A DNA stretch of 64,000 nt from Lepidurus packardi (taxonomy: Eukaryota; Arthropoda; Branchiopoda; Notostraca; Triopsidae), in contig JAKZAN010000007.1 in the NCBI GenBank assembly GCA_023053545.1, positions 4,774,001-4,838,000 on the forward strand, written 5' to 3'. Position 1 is the first letter of the stretch. Every line of letters starts with the position of its first letter. Below, one piece after another: positions 39,031 to 53,100 of the stretch. Below the pieces are notes generated by a model that searched no databases, was not told the origin of the DNA, and worked only from the letters and a program-made list of their open reading frames with translations. Position numbers and translations under genes: made by a program.

Positions 39031-40110
39031 GTCCTAACCAGAGGTGCAATAGTTGACGCAGCACGTCGTCTATGAAGCAGCTTCCGGCAAACTGGCTATT
39101 AGATCCAAGCGATGGCTATGGAGACAAACAGAGCAGAGGGAACAAGCCTTATTAGACGCCTTTTTCGATACGATGCATCCCTCCCCCTTTTTGTGCTGGA
39201 AAAGAATCGGTTTTTAATGAATGATGAGCAAGGATCGGGACTGCTCCGAAGTGTTTTCCTTTGTCGTGTCGACTCTCACGGGATTCAGTGCCCTTCCAAC
39301 TGTCAAGCATGGGAAAATGAGAAACTGTTTTGCTTTTCACGCTCTCCCCATTAAAATGGAACCCTGGTTTTATTTTACAAAGCAACGCATAGTTCCAATT
39401 GTGGGCTTATGTATACTAATATCCCCTATATAAACATGCTCAGGGGATGACGCTAGGGACGTTTTAGGGAAAGTGCTGAAAGAGAATTTATTCTCGTGCC
39501 TTGAAATAGGGAGTTGTATACATTTTATGTGCATAAGCGAAAGAATGTATGCGTGTCTCCGTTAGGAGCTCACTAAGACGAGACGGGAAAATACCACTTG
39601 TTGCATAGGTAAAGAGCTGGGCGGACGTTGTAACACTCAGACGTTGTAACCGGGAACATGGGCAGTTCCCGAGCGACGTCGTTCGAGATGCTTGAAAAAA
39701 TGCAAGAAGAATATACGGCGAAATCTAACAATACGAAAAAAGTACGTGCGAGAATCCTGTAGACTATTTTTAAAAGCTGCTTCATTACCCCTTGCCTCTA
39801 CTTCTTAATAAGAGACGTAGAAGAAAGAGGAAGGAGAAAGCGCGATTTTTCCTTTCTTTCCGGCAGCAACGAGTCCGTAAATCAATAGCGTTATCTCCGG
39901 TGGACTGAGCCAGACAGGTAGAGTTGACGTGACACGTAAGAACTGACTCGTTGCCTAGAGTGAACACGCAACCATGCATAGTCAGTATGGCAACATAGCT
40001 TATCAGCGATATTTCGCTTTCACTTTTGCTATTTTGGTGTCGAGCTTTAGTCGCCCGCTTGGGCTAAAATCTAACGCAATGTAAACGACAACTCTCGGAG
40101 AATTTCGACG

Positions 40111-40123
40111 TTCGGTTCCCGAA
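40111..40123. promoter_or_regulatory. Heat-shock element candidate
   Basis: Three contiguous 5-bp units, TTC at 40111, TTC at 40116 and GAA at 40121, about 130 nt before the presumed sHSP start codon. TTCCCGAA forms the core head-to-head pair. The position fits HSF control of a small heat-shock gene, but chance matches are common. Confidence 0.35.
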
Positions 40124-40248
40124 TCCCTCTGTTGTTTCATTCTTCACCTCTGCTGAGCTCATACCAACGAGTATTTGCAAGAACTCAGACAGGAGTGGTT
40201 CGCTTTAAAGGTATCGAAACCGGGCTCATTGCTAGCTACTCGGTAAAC

Positions 40249-40965
40249 ATGGGAAGACGAAGTCGCAATCTCCGGGATGTTTTCGATTGGGACCCTTTTC
40301 CCGTGTTCAATGAGGTGCGTAGGACAGTTAGTAACTTGAACTCGTCTGTATTTAGAAGTTCGTATTACATTTTTGTCACTGTTATTACTTTCTTTAGGGT
40401 ATATGGGGTGATGGTGGCCCAGAAACAGGATATTTTGATTGGTTCGAGGAAAGTCCCAAGCGTCGTCGCCAGCAAAGACGTAGTCGTCGAGGCTTTAGAG
40501 CGCGCCCAGGTGGAGAAAAAGGGAAAAACACTTACGCGGCAAGAAAGTGTCAACAAAGATTCGCAGAAATCGAATGACAGAGTGTATTGTCCCTTGCAGG
40601 TTTTAGTACATGTCTCTCATTTCACCGCCGAAGAAGTAGAAGTGAAAGTTTCAGACAAGAACCTTATTATCCATGCTGAACATGGCGAGACGCAGGATGA
40701 TAATGGGTTCGTGAGCAGGGAGTAAGCCTAGGTCGCAATTTGCTATGCAGAAGCTTACCAACGGTTTTTTGCATAGATTCTATAGCCGCTTTGAACTGCC
40801 TGATGATATAGATATACCTTGAGATACACTCTTTCAGAAGACGGATGTCTAGAGATCACAGCGTATCGCACTCCCGAGAATCCCGATGATCGTGTGATAC
40901 CTATCATGCAATCTCGTAATCCACGTTATGGAGGAGGGAACGTTGTGCCAGGTGTTTTCCTTTAG
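40249..40965 (+). pseudogene. Small heat-shock protein (alpha-crystallin domain) with broken frame
   Basis: The parts of an sHSP are in order. The N-terminus MGRRSRNLRDVFDWDPFPVF (40249-40314) is followed by an 83-nt GT-AG intron. A second exon then reads GIWGDGGPETGYFDWFEESP. The alpha-crystallin core is at 40600-40721 (VLVHVSHFTAEEVEVKVSDK) and is spliced to 40777 (FYSRFELPDDIDI). A C-terminal part (LRYTLSEDGCLEITAYRTP) carries a VIPI motif and ends at TAG 40963-40965. Two breaks stand out. The exon 2 frame ends in TGA before the core and no donor/acceptor pair I found restores it cleanly. At 40817-40818 two extra bases (or one missing) put TGA right after DIDI. Intact family members are ATP-independent holdase chaperones of about 150-220 residues. 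It may be a young pseudogene or contain sequencing errors. Confidence 0.6.
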
Positions 40966-41754
40966 TTGGTCGTGCTTGACGATTGTGGAAACATTTGTTG
41001 TAGTTTGTAGCACTAGACCTGGATACAAATACATATACTCAGTACCTTTATACCATAAAGTTGTACCGGTAATGCACTTTAATGTCCAAAAAAAAACGAC
41101 CCAATGTATACCCTAGAGATCGCTTATCCAATTATTTTTTCTTGATTTTGCTGGCCAGAGGGTTTAAACTTCTCTTTCGTTCCCTTCTTTTGTGTCCAGA
41201 CCAAACGCACAACTAAAGCGTCTTCAGACAAGGCAAAATGGTTCTTCGCTTTACAGTGAAATGCGTGGAAATATGAGAAATGTTGGCTTAATATGAACAC
41301 GGGTTAGGGGTTCGATTTGATTTGGACACGAAAGAAGTGAAAGAAAGAGAAGTTTAAACCCGCTGGGCAGTAAAAAACTAATTGTAGTACATTGTAGTAC
41401 CTATAGAATGTATGCTTAGGAATCACGGGACCCAAACCAAAAACATGCTGTTATTTGAAATCAACAGTACGCCCACTGAGAGTGGGCTTCAGTTCCTCGT
41501 AGTAGAAGCGTTCTGTTTTTGACTTAAGATGCGGTGTTTACAAGGCTGCATGTAATCAATGCGTTATTTGCGGTTTGGAAGGTAAATATAAGCCTTACTT
41601 GCTGCAGTATATTAATTACCATTTTTTTTCTCTTTAGAAATTGTATAAGCCAACCAGAAAAACGGTTTTGGTAAGAACAAGTCCAGCAAAAGTTGGTTGT
41701 GATTTGTTCATGTCAAGCCATTCGCATTCCTGAATTTATCAAAGAAGCTCTGCT
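40966..41754. other. Spacer between the sHSP locus and DDX23
   Basis: It holds the inverted-repeat element at 41151-41371, a direct repeat ATTGTAGTAC (twice, near 41382-41401) and the likely 5' UTR of DDX23. A GT-AG pair at 41582-41637 (56 nt) looks like a 5' UTR intron. Confidence 0.5.
41151..41371. mobile_element. Short inverted-repeat element (MITE-like)
   Basis: The left arm starts CTGGCCAGAGGGTTTAAAC and continues through TTCTCTTTCG to about 41205. The right arm, read backwards from 41371, starts CTGCCCAGCGGGTTTAAAC and continues through TTCTCTTTCT to about 41317. The arms match over about 50 bp with few mismatches and are separated by about 110 bp without an ORF. This is the shape of a miniature inverted-repeat transposable element. 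No convincing target-site duplication was found, so the superfamily is unknown. Confidence 0.6.
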
Positions 41755-44527
<2,773 letters not shown>

Positions 44528-44567
44528 AGCACACACCCCAATCTTGTCTGCCGCGGATAGAATTTGA

Positions 44568-44573
44568 AATAAA
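44568..44573 (+). terminator. Poly(A) signal of DDX23
   Basis: AATAAA 41 nt after the DDX23 stop codon, a normal distance for a short 3' UTR. Confidence 0.65.
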
Positions 44574-45125
44574 ATCACTGAGATTGACCTATTTTTCCCT
44601 TGATGTAGCCCTATAGCTGCATTCTTAATAATATACATACAAGTAAAGTAACGGATAAGATAGATATAACGGGAAAAAGTTGTACTGCCGCTCGAACCGA
44701 AACGAATTTTTTGACATTTTGGACAGAGTTGAAGCCCAAATGACTTCGAACTATTTTAATAATAAGAACTGTAGAATTTCTTTATAATTATTCGTGTTTA
44801 AATAATGCTAAAACCCCGAGTTTAAGTTTTTAAACCGAAGATACCGAGATTTCGAAACTTGGACAAAAAGGAAGCTAACCGACCAATCATATTTCATGAT
44901 GCGGTTCACCGTTCAGACAGCGCATGGTTCAGACGTAGCTTGAATAGTTTGGGTTTCCTTGATACACGTGTTTTGAAAGTTAATGTACTAATTGAAAACA
45001 GTATAAAACAAATTTGTTGCGTGCAAGTGCGACACCTGGAATCGATAAAACGCTTAAGTTAAGGAGAAACTTCGTACTCAAACTGCTCAATTCCATTATA
45101 TTACTAGGGTAGAAGTACGGTAGAC
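44574..45125 (+). other. Spacer and promoter region before WDR12
   Basis: About 550 bp without a coding exon. It contains TATAAAA at 45002-45008, 118 nt before the WDR12 ATG, a possible TATA box. Confidence 0.4.
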
Positions 45126-47115
45126 ATGGCTGGGACTTCCGCAGCAGCACGTGCTTCCCAAATACAGGCACGTTTATTTACCAAAGATGAAAAGTAAGTT
45201 TGCGTCGAGATTACTATTACATGTAATGTACGTAAGGATATATGGTCATATTGAAACGCCGTCCGTGAACTTAATTTTAGTCTCGCCATTCCTGATGCTC
45301 CGTTTTCTATCCCTGCAAATTCCTCCATTGAGGACCTTACTTCTCTGGTAAACCAACTACTACAAGGTAAATTAAGTGAAATGCAACTGATAGATACAAA
45401 TAAGATTCAAGTTATGCAATCTTGCAGATGTCTTTATATATCTCTTGTTCTTCTTTCAGATTCAAAGGGCGGAGAGTGGGAGCCGATCGACTTTGATTTT
45501 TTGGTTGCTGGAGAGTTGCTGCGCTTGCCTTTACTGGAGCATCTTCAGGCCAAAGATATTTCTACTGAAGTTGTAGTCGAAATAGAGTACATCCAACGTT
45601 TACCAGCTCCCGAGCCTCATGACAGCCTTAACCATGACGACTGGGTTTCAGCAGCAAGCTGCAATGGGGATTGGTGGGTTCAGCTTTTAAGTTAGCTCTT
45701 GTATGTTGTATGTATTAACTTTGAAATTCTCCAGGATAATAACAGGATGCTACGATAACACAATACATCTATGGAAAGCGGACGGCAAACACCGTTTAAC
45801 TATTCCCGGTCATAGCGGCCCAGTAAAAGGCGTTACTTGGCTTGAAGTTGGAGATCCGTTCGCTACCTTTGCCAGTGTATCTCACGACCAGACGCTAATG
45901 CTTTGGAAACTTGACATGACCTCAGAATCCGTGGAATGCATTCAAATTGGTCGTGGACATGAGCGATCTGTGGAATGTGTAGCCGCCGATCCCACCAAAA
46001 CCTTCTTGGCAACTGGCAGCTGGGATTCCATGGTCAAAGTCTGGGCAGCAAGTAAACTTACATGTTTTTTGTTTTATTTTAAACTAAAGTTTATACTTAC
46101 GTGAGATAATCTTTACCAGCCGTTGAACAAGGAAGAGATGACGAGAGCCAAACCAGAGAATCTACTCGTAAACGAGCTAAAGGAGATGGAAAATCACTGT
46201 CTAGGGTATAAATTTGGCCCTGAGATGATTACTACTTGTTAATGCCAAATGGTTCACATGGTTTAGACTCCCTTGATGACCTTGGGCGGTCATAAGGAGG
46301 CAATAGGTGGTGTGGTGTGGACAGAAAATCAAGAAGTGATGTCCGCCTCATGGGATCATACCTTGAAGATTTGGGATTCCGAAGTTGGTGGGATTAAGAC
46401 TGACATAGCAGGCAACAAAGCTTTCTTTGCTGTTGATTGGTCTGCTAGTAACCGAACTATAATTACCGCTTCTGCCGACAGACATCTTCGCCTCTACGAT
46501 CCCAGATCTCAAGGTATTTTTTAAACTCATGATTTTCATTTAGTTTAGGAATTTTTTTCATTAGTTAATTTAATTTTTATATTTTTTAAATTAATTTTTT
46601 ATTGAATTTTTAGGAATTTTTATTGAATTTTTGATTTTTTATGGAGTTTTTTACAATTTAATTTTTGTAATTGAATAAGTCTTATATCATTTCTATATTT
46701 TTAATTTTCAATTTTTATATACTGATTTGATATCCTAGCGTGACGTTTGGCACTTCTCTTCTGAATTTTTCTGTGGTTTTTCGTAGAGGGATCAGTAGTG
46801 AAGTCGACGTTTACATCCCATAGTGGTTGGGCTTCATCGGTGAAATGGTCTATTTCAGACTCGCATTTGTTCATCTCCGGTGGTCACGACAATCTGCTGA
46901 AACTCTGGGATACACGAAGGTAAGTGGCAAAATCTTCTACTTCCTGGGGAGAGCCCTGTCAGTCAGTTGAATTCTCGATTTTTAGTCCCCAAGCGCCCCT
47001 TTACGACATGACCGGTCACGAGGATAAAATTTTGTGTTGCGACTGGTCCAATCCTGCGTTCATGACCAGTGGTAGTGCCGATAACACCCTCAAAATCTTC
47101 GCTTCAAAACAGTGA
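45126..47115 (+). CDS. WDR12: WDR12, ribosome biogenesis protein (PeBoW complex)
   Basis: Eight exons: 45126-45193, 45281-45366, 45460-45673, 45735-46051, 46120-46205, 46267-46513, 46787-46919, 46986-47115; all phases close, 426 residues (human 423). Residues 10 to about 95 form the NLE domain ([20 protein letters not shown]), with [16 protein letters not shown] before the propeller. Seven WD40 repeats follow, for example [40 protein letters not shown] and [16 protein letters not shown] charged loop encoded by exon 5 ([12 protein letters not shown]) corresponds to the basic loop of the human protein. WDR12 works with PES1 and BOP1 in nucleolar 27S/32S pre-rRNA processing and 60S assembly. Intron 6 (46514-46786) is unusually AT-rich, with repeated AATTTTT blocks. 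Confidence 0.97.
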
Positions 47116-47176
47116 CGTGCTAAAAGTGTACCAGCATGCTCTAGTATGGCCGCATTTTGAACACGGTGAAGCAAAT

Positions 47177-47182
47177 AATAAA
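47177..47182 (+). terminator. Poly(A) signal of WDR12
   Basis: AATAAA 62 nt after the WDR12 stop codon. Confidence 0.65.
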
Positions 47183-50100
47183 CATGCCGTCGCTATCCAA
47201 ATCTAGCTTGGTTCGAAAAGCCGTTTGATATCAGGAAATATTTCATTGCTTTCCTGCTTTTATTCTCCCATAATAATACAAGGAAGCTATGAAAGATGAA
47301 TGTGTTTCCACGCTTTTAGCCCACTGATCTTCAGGAGCTTTGTTTGCTCCGTCCATTCACGTTGAGCGTAAGAGTAAGTATATGGAATCATTTCCATATC
47401 TCAAGTTGCTGAGCTCAACCGCTTTTTTGTGAAAAGCCTCTTTTACCAGTTCTCTTGTGTTAGGTCAAGTAAGGTCGCGGGCATTAAGAATGGACGTACT
47501 GTAAACCGAATCCTTGACTCGAGGGAAAGGCCAGGGTACACACAGTCTATACTGGATTTGCATGGAAAGTGGACAAGATCCGGAGAACCAGACAAGTCTC
47601 ATTTCCGCCGCTTTTTGTTGTTCACGTCACGCTAATTTGCATAAAGTCAACATCTCGTATTATTGAAGTTCGAAAAAAAATTAAGTGTATCCAACCATTC
47701 CAACGGTAAAAAAACGCGATAACACTGAAAACATCGAGGTTCTCCGCTATAATGAATCATTCCGTATGTATCTGATGCCGTCCGAAAAGACCCATTGCAG
47801 AAATATCCGTAATTCTGCTATTAAAAAACTTCTCCCAAATTTTGATAGAGGTGTAGGATCCGTAATGGATGGTAACGAGAGGGCAAGTGACAGATTTGTT
47901 ACCATATTTCGCACCCCAACTTTTTTATGCCTCATATTGATATGCAGATTGCCTGGTTTCCCCTCACTTCCTTTTTTTTCCCTTCGAAGTCGCTCTCAGT
48001 CTTCTGGTTTGCATGGCGTTTGTCGGCGGACATCCATAGCCAATAAACCTCTCCCCTACCTCACATGAGCTCGTTTTCCCTTTTTTCTCTTTTCTTAGCC
48101 AAGCTTTGAGCGGATTTCGGGAATTGAAATCGTTACACTGTTTTCAAAGACTAGGTAGTTAGGGCGCGAGAAGGGATGTTTAAAAGACGCTCCGAGGTCG
48201 TCCGCAGTCAGGCCGTAAATTGACTGTAATGTGTCTCTCTTAGATCCTCGATTTTTGATTCTAAGGAAGCGGCCGTAGTATCATTCGAAAAGCCCCTGGC
48301 ATCACATTCATAATTTGTGACAAATCAAAAAGAAGGGAGGTGCGACTTTCACAAATGATGGAGATGGCATACACAAAATATGCCCTTGGACTCACGCCGT
48401 AGAAATGCACAACCTGGGAGGGATATGATGGTGTGCCAGCCAGAGCCTCATTTTAAGTGCTTCCACATCCATCTCCATAAATCGCGCCCTATTACCTTTC
48501 AATCGTGGCATGGAATCCCCCTCAAATGCTATATATGACTTGTGGAGGGAGATTTAAAACTCTTATTTTTTTAGAACAAGACCCCCCTCTTCATACACGC
48601 GCGTAAAAAAAAAAGAAAATCCGAAATAGCTTTGTCTCAACTAAAAAGAAATCCACAGAAGCCTCCGTTCAACGACTTTTTCATTGAAGAAAGCTTTTCA
48701 GTTGTAGGATGTAGGATCTGAAATGGTACAAACCTCTCCCAGCTATTTGAGTAAGATTGCACCATCATGATGTGATGCTCCAAAAGTCGCGTGATTTTCT
48801 TCTTTCTTTTTGCGCCCTCTCACGCTTTGGGCGTCAATTTTGTAGGTCTTGTTCATCGTTTGGAGGCTTTGCTTGCTACCATGCTGGGGTTTTGAGACAG
48901 CCACGGAAAAAATGTATTCTTGTGATGGACAGATCGTTAGTCTTGTGCCTTTTGAATGGGAAGCCCCCTTTTTGCTGATCAAGCAGGACTCGCATAGTTG
49001 ACAAGGATAGAAAAGCATCCCACAGTTTTCCACTTTTCCGGGAGTTTTTCGGTCTCGAAAGATGTTGTCCTTTAACACGCTGACTTCGTTCCTCGTTTGT
49101 CGTCTTAGAACCTTAACCTAACGCCCACATGTAGCCTCTCCCCCTTGTCTCTGTATATCGCGTACACGCAAATGCGGATGACAAAAGATTCGTTTTAACC
49201 CGAGTCGAAGGGATTTCTGGACTGCATCCCACAATCGTGCAACCTATGCATGTATAGGCCTAATAGTATGCTTTTCCTCCACCAATTATAGTTGCATACC
49301 CTCATTAAATCCATCCGAGTAATGAATCTTCTTGCCACCACAACCGCTAGCCTACAAAGCCGACTCGCGTTGGGTCGCTATGTATAGGTTTCATCTGTGC
49401 GATCTTCGCACATCAGCAGCTTTTCCACCGTACTCTGCGGCCCGGTAAGCGGCTTAGGAAATGTTGCAAGAACACCGTGTGAGGTATTGTTGTGTTAGGA
49501 ACATATATATACGTCCAAGATCCAAGGGAAGAACCCCTGATTGCCACTGATTACTCCTCCATTGCCATTGTTGTTGTTGTTGGTGAGGGGGACAAGTTGA
49601 AAAGAGCGATAAAAATCCATCGAGGACAGAAGGCAGGAGCGTACAGGGACTTATTCGGAACGAGGGGTTAGATCACTGAGCATTCCGGGATGCGGGACGG
49701 ACACGAGAACACACTGGGACTGACGTGTGGTGCATGGCAAGTAGCTGGCAGTCCGCCTAATGGTCACACACGGACCTCACCGGCCATGTCCACTCCCGGC
49801 ATCAACTCCATAAAGTCCGTCGAGCGATAGAAAACGTCTGCAAACGTGCAAGTAAAAATAAAAAAAAAAATGAAATGTCACGGTGGTGGAGTTCGAAGCT
49901 CCCATCATCTTCATACTCCAAACCATGGTTTTTCTTTGTGTCCGTTTTTTGGTCCCTAATAATAGTGTCTATTTAGGTGTTAGTTTAAAGGGACAGATAG
50001 TTCGAAGCTGTCAGCTTGAAATATAGATATGTTCACATTCTTCCTCCTGGTTCTTGGACACTTTTTAGTCTTATCTGACTTTACTCCTCATTTTTAACAG

Positions 50101-53100
50101 ATTACCTTGTCGGTTGATTGCCTCCGGAATGTATGTCAGAGATTTGTGTTTCGTCTCCCTTCTTCCACTGTTCTTAACTTAATTATTCCAGATACGTATA
50201 TCATCATAGTCTTTTTTTAACCTTTAAGGCTCCCGTGTACCTTAGCTTTTTAATGCGAAACAGACACAGATGGCGCTGCTATTTGATATTGTTTTGCGAA
50301 AGCCTTGCGTAAGAAAGTAAGAAAAGAAATAGACAGCTAATTGGCTGCAAAAGTTTATATACGGGAGCCTTAAAAAAGCTAATGAAGTGAGTAGATTGCA
50401 TAAGGGATGAAGGATTTTGAATAACCATTATTGTGTTCTAAACAGTGGGAGAAATAATCAAACCATGGTCGTATTGAACCCAGAAGGAGGTAAGAATGGG
50501 ATGCTGCAAGTGCCTGGGGAGAGGTGGAGATGCGCATCCAGCTTTGTTACGAAGGCCCCAAAAGGGTTGAAGAGGGTCCTCTTTAGGGTAGCACCGTAGC
50601 ACGAAGTTTTTGTCCCGAACACGTCTTCCGCGGGTGGGTTGGAGGGTTGTCCGGCACGATCAGGCTGACCTTCGGGTCAAGCCTCCCTGTAGCCCAACTC
50701 GAAAAGCCTGCGAAACAGTCTTTTCCAGCTTTTGACTTAGCCCGTTTGCGCACTATAGATGAGGGCGGAAAAGGTCTTCAAAGTCGTTCAAGAGTCTTTT
50801 CTTTCTCTCAACTCTCTCCCACTCTTTTTCCATATATACCCGCCTCACAAAGGATACTTCCTTTCCCGGTTGCGCTTTTATAGGAAATAGAGTAGGAAGC
50901 ATTTTTTTCTTGTCGTTCTTCTGTGCCTTTTCTGCGTGGGAAGATTAGCCCACCACCACAGAAACCTCTTGTAGTTACTTTCTTTTTTATTAATTGGCAG
51001 GTTTCTGCGGGGTGGAGGAGGGTTGGAGATATGGCGCTTGTGTGCTGTATAAAAAAGCTTGATATCTTTGCCTTTCCCGCCTCTCATTCCCTTCTTTCTC
51101 CATAAGACAAAAAAGAAGAAAAGAAAACAACTTGTGTCATTACTGCAGTTGCATTAGCATTTCTGTACCAGTGTTGTGGTGCCTGCCCAGCATCACCAGC
51201 AGGGCTTTCTGGGAGATGAGAATGGGCCGGGCAGGGACATCATCTTGACCTATAGGGGTTTTGTTTTATAGCCAACCTTTGCATTAATATGTTAACCTTA
51301 TTTGCCCCGTTTCGCTAGATAAAGTTAGAGTTCCGGCCGAGGGCTCTTATGGTAATCATGAAACGAAAATATGTGTCCCCCTTTTGCTCATCTCGTTGTA
51401 GCAACAAAAAAGAAAGAAAAATAGTCACACAAGTCCTCGTGGCGTTTGCCCTTGTCTTACCATGCGGGGAAAAGACATAGGAAATTTCGAACGAGAGGGG
51501 GGTTTATGTGTAGAGGGGGATCGTACAAGTTCTATTGATTGGCCATCGATTTGTCATTGGGATAAAATGCCCGGTTCCCAATGTCCGACAATTTTCAAGC
51601 GGTTCCATTCCTATCCGACAAGGAGCCGAGGAGTTAATGAAGGAAATTTTGGTACCCTGTCTTCCTCGAAGTGCCACTGCCTTCACGCTGTTATTTTACC
51701 CTATGAGAATCGGCCAAACTTTTAGGGGACATTCATTCTACCCTATCACCTTCATTACATTCCCACTCGTAAAGGTTTCCTACTCTAAAACTCATTCTGC
51801 CTCTCCATTTAAACTTAGGTATACCTTCTCTCCTCCGATTATGAATGGACGCTTTATATTTTCAAATTTGTATGAAAGTGAAAACTATCTAGAGTTTATC
51901 ACAACTTGGGAAATGTGATATGTAAAAAAAAACTGTGACGAGTTCCTTCATACATCCAAAGGCAATCCAAGGAAATAAATTAGCACGAGATTACGATATG
52001 CGTGCCGGAAATTCGGGGTCAGGGAAGGATTTTTGCAAAGTAAGCTTGCGTCGCATCTCCCAAGTTATCTGAGTGAACTTGAGCCTTTGTAGCGTTCAGC
52101 GGTTAACCTGTAGGTGATGGCTGAGCTGGCGTGGTATATATTCTCTGCCAGCTCTTGCTTATGGCTATTGCGATCTTCTTCATTCATCATTTTGAATTTT
52201 CGCCCCAGATGAAGGAGCAGAAGAGAAGAGGCCCTCTACGATATACTCTTTTTTTTACGATGGCTTTCCTTTACTCAGTCTGGTGGCAGCGCAATTCAAT
52301 CATAGAGATATGCGTGGCTTTGGCTCCATTTCCCCGATATTGGCTCTCGTTATAAACCACAACCCCCTGTCTGTCTGGGCAACCGATGCAATCGCTTCCC
52401 CAACAAGCAGCAGCCCCCAAAAAGACAATTCTTTTGTATCCTCACCAGCATTTATGAATGTTGGTATATAGTTTCAACGTGCAGTTGTGGTTTTTTCCCC
52501 CGCTTACATTGTGGAATATCAAGCCGTGCTCGGGATATACCGTGAATGAATCCCACTTATTCTCTCCTTCCGTCAACGAAGAACATCTAAAAAGAAGTCT
52601 TCTACCAAAGCTAGTTATAACCCGAAGACCACCACGAGCTCCCCATCAGAGATCAATTGCTTAGAAAAGTAGACGCGTATCCATCAAATGCGTTTCCCCC
52701 CCGTTCCTACCAAAAAGTTATGAGTAGCAATCATAACGTTTTGTTCCATTGTTGCTATGTGTTATGCACATATCACTTTCCATGTCTTGGATGGAATAGA
52801 CGGAAGACCCCAACACGTTTTAAGTCTTGCTGATTTATGCAATGCTCCTAGGCTAAAAGGTCCATGAGAAATGCAGCTAGCAACAGTATGTCGTAAAACT
52901 GGAGGCAAAGGCAAACCATGGGCTGTTATGGTGTGGGTCAATGATACGAGATCTAATATCGAATAAGTTTTCGTAGGCAAGTTTTTTTTTAAATATTATT
53001 CTTCTATGTGTCTAGCCGAGACTTTGTCTCTGACCCGTTTGAACTGCATGGTAATAAGGATCAAATGTTAATTACCGTTCTGTCTGGGAGAACAAGAGAC

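Larger units (their letters stand above)
36459..40248. other. Spacer between SCYL2 and the sHSP locus
   Basis: 3.8 kb divergent spacer. It contains an 18-bp perfect palindrome, GTGTTACAATTGTAACAC (37192-37209), the decayed WSC-like exons (37786-39030), and a directly repeated ACGTTGTAAC near 39625-39650. Otherwise no gene was recognised. Confidence 0.45.
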
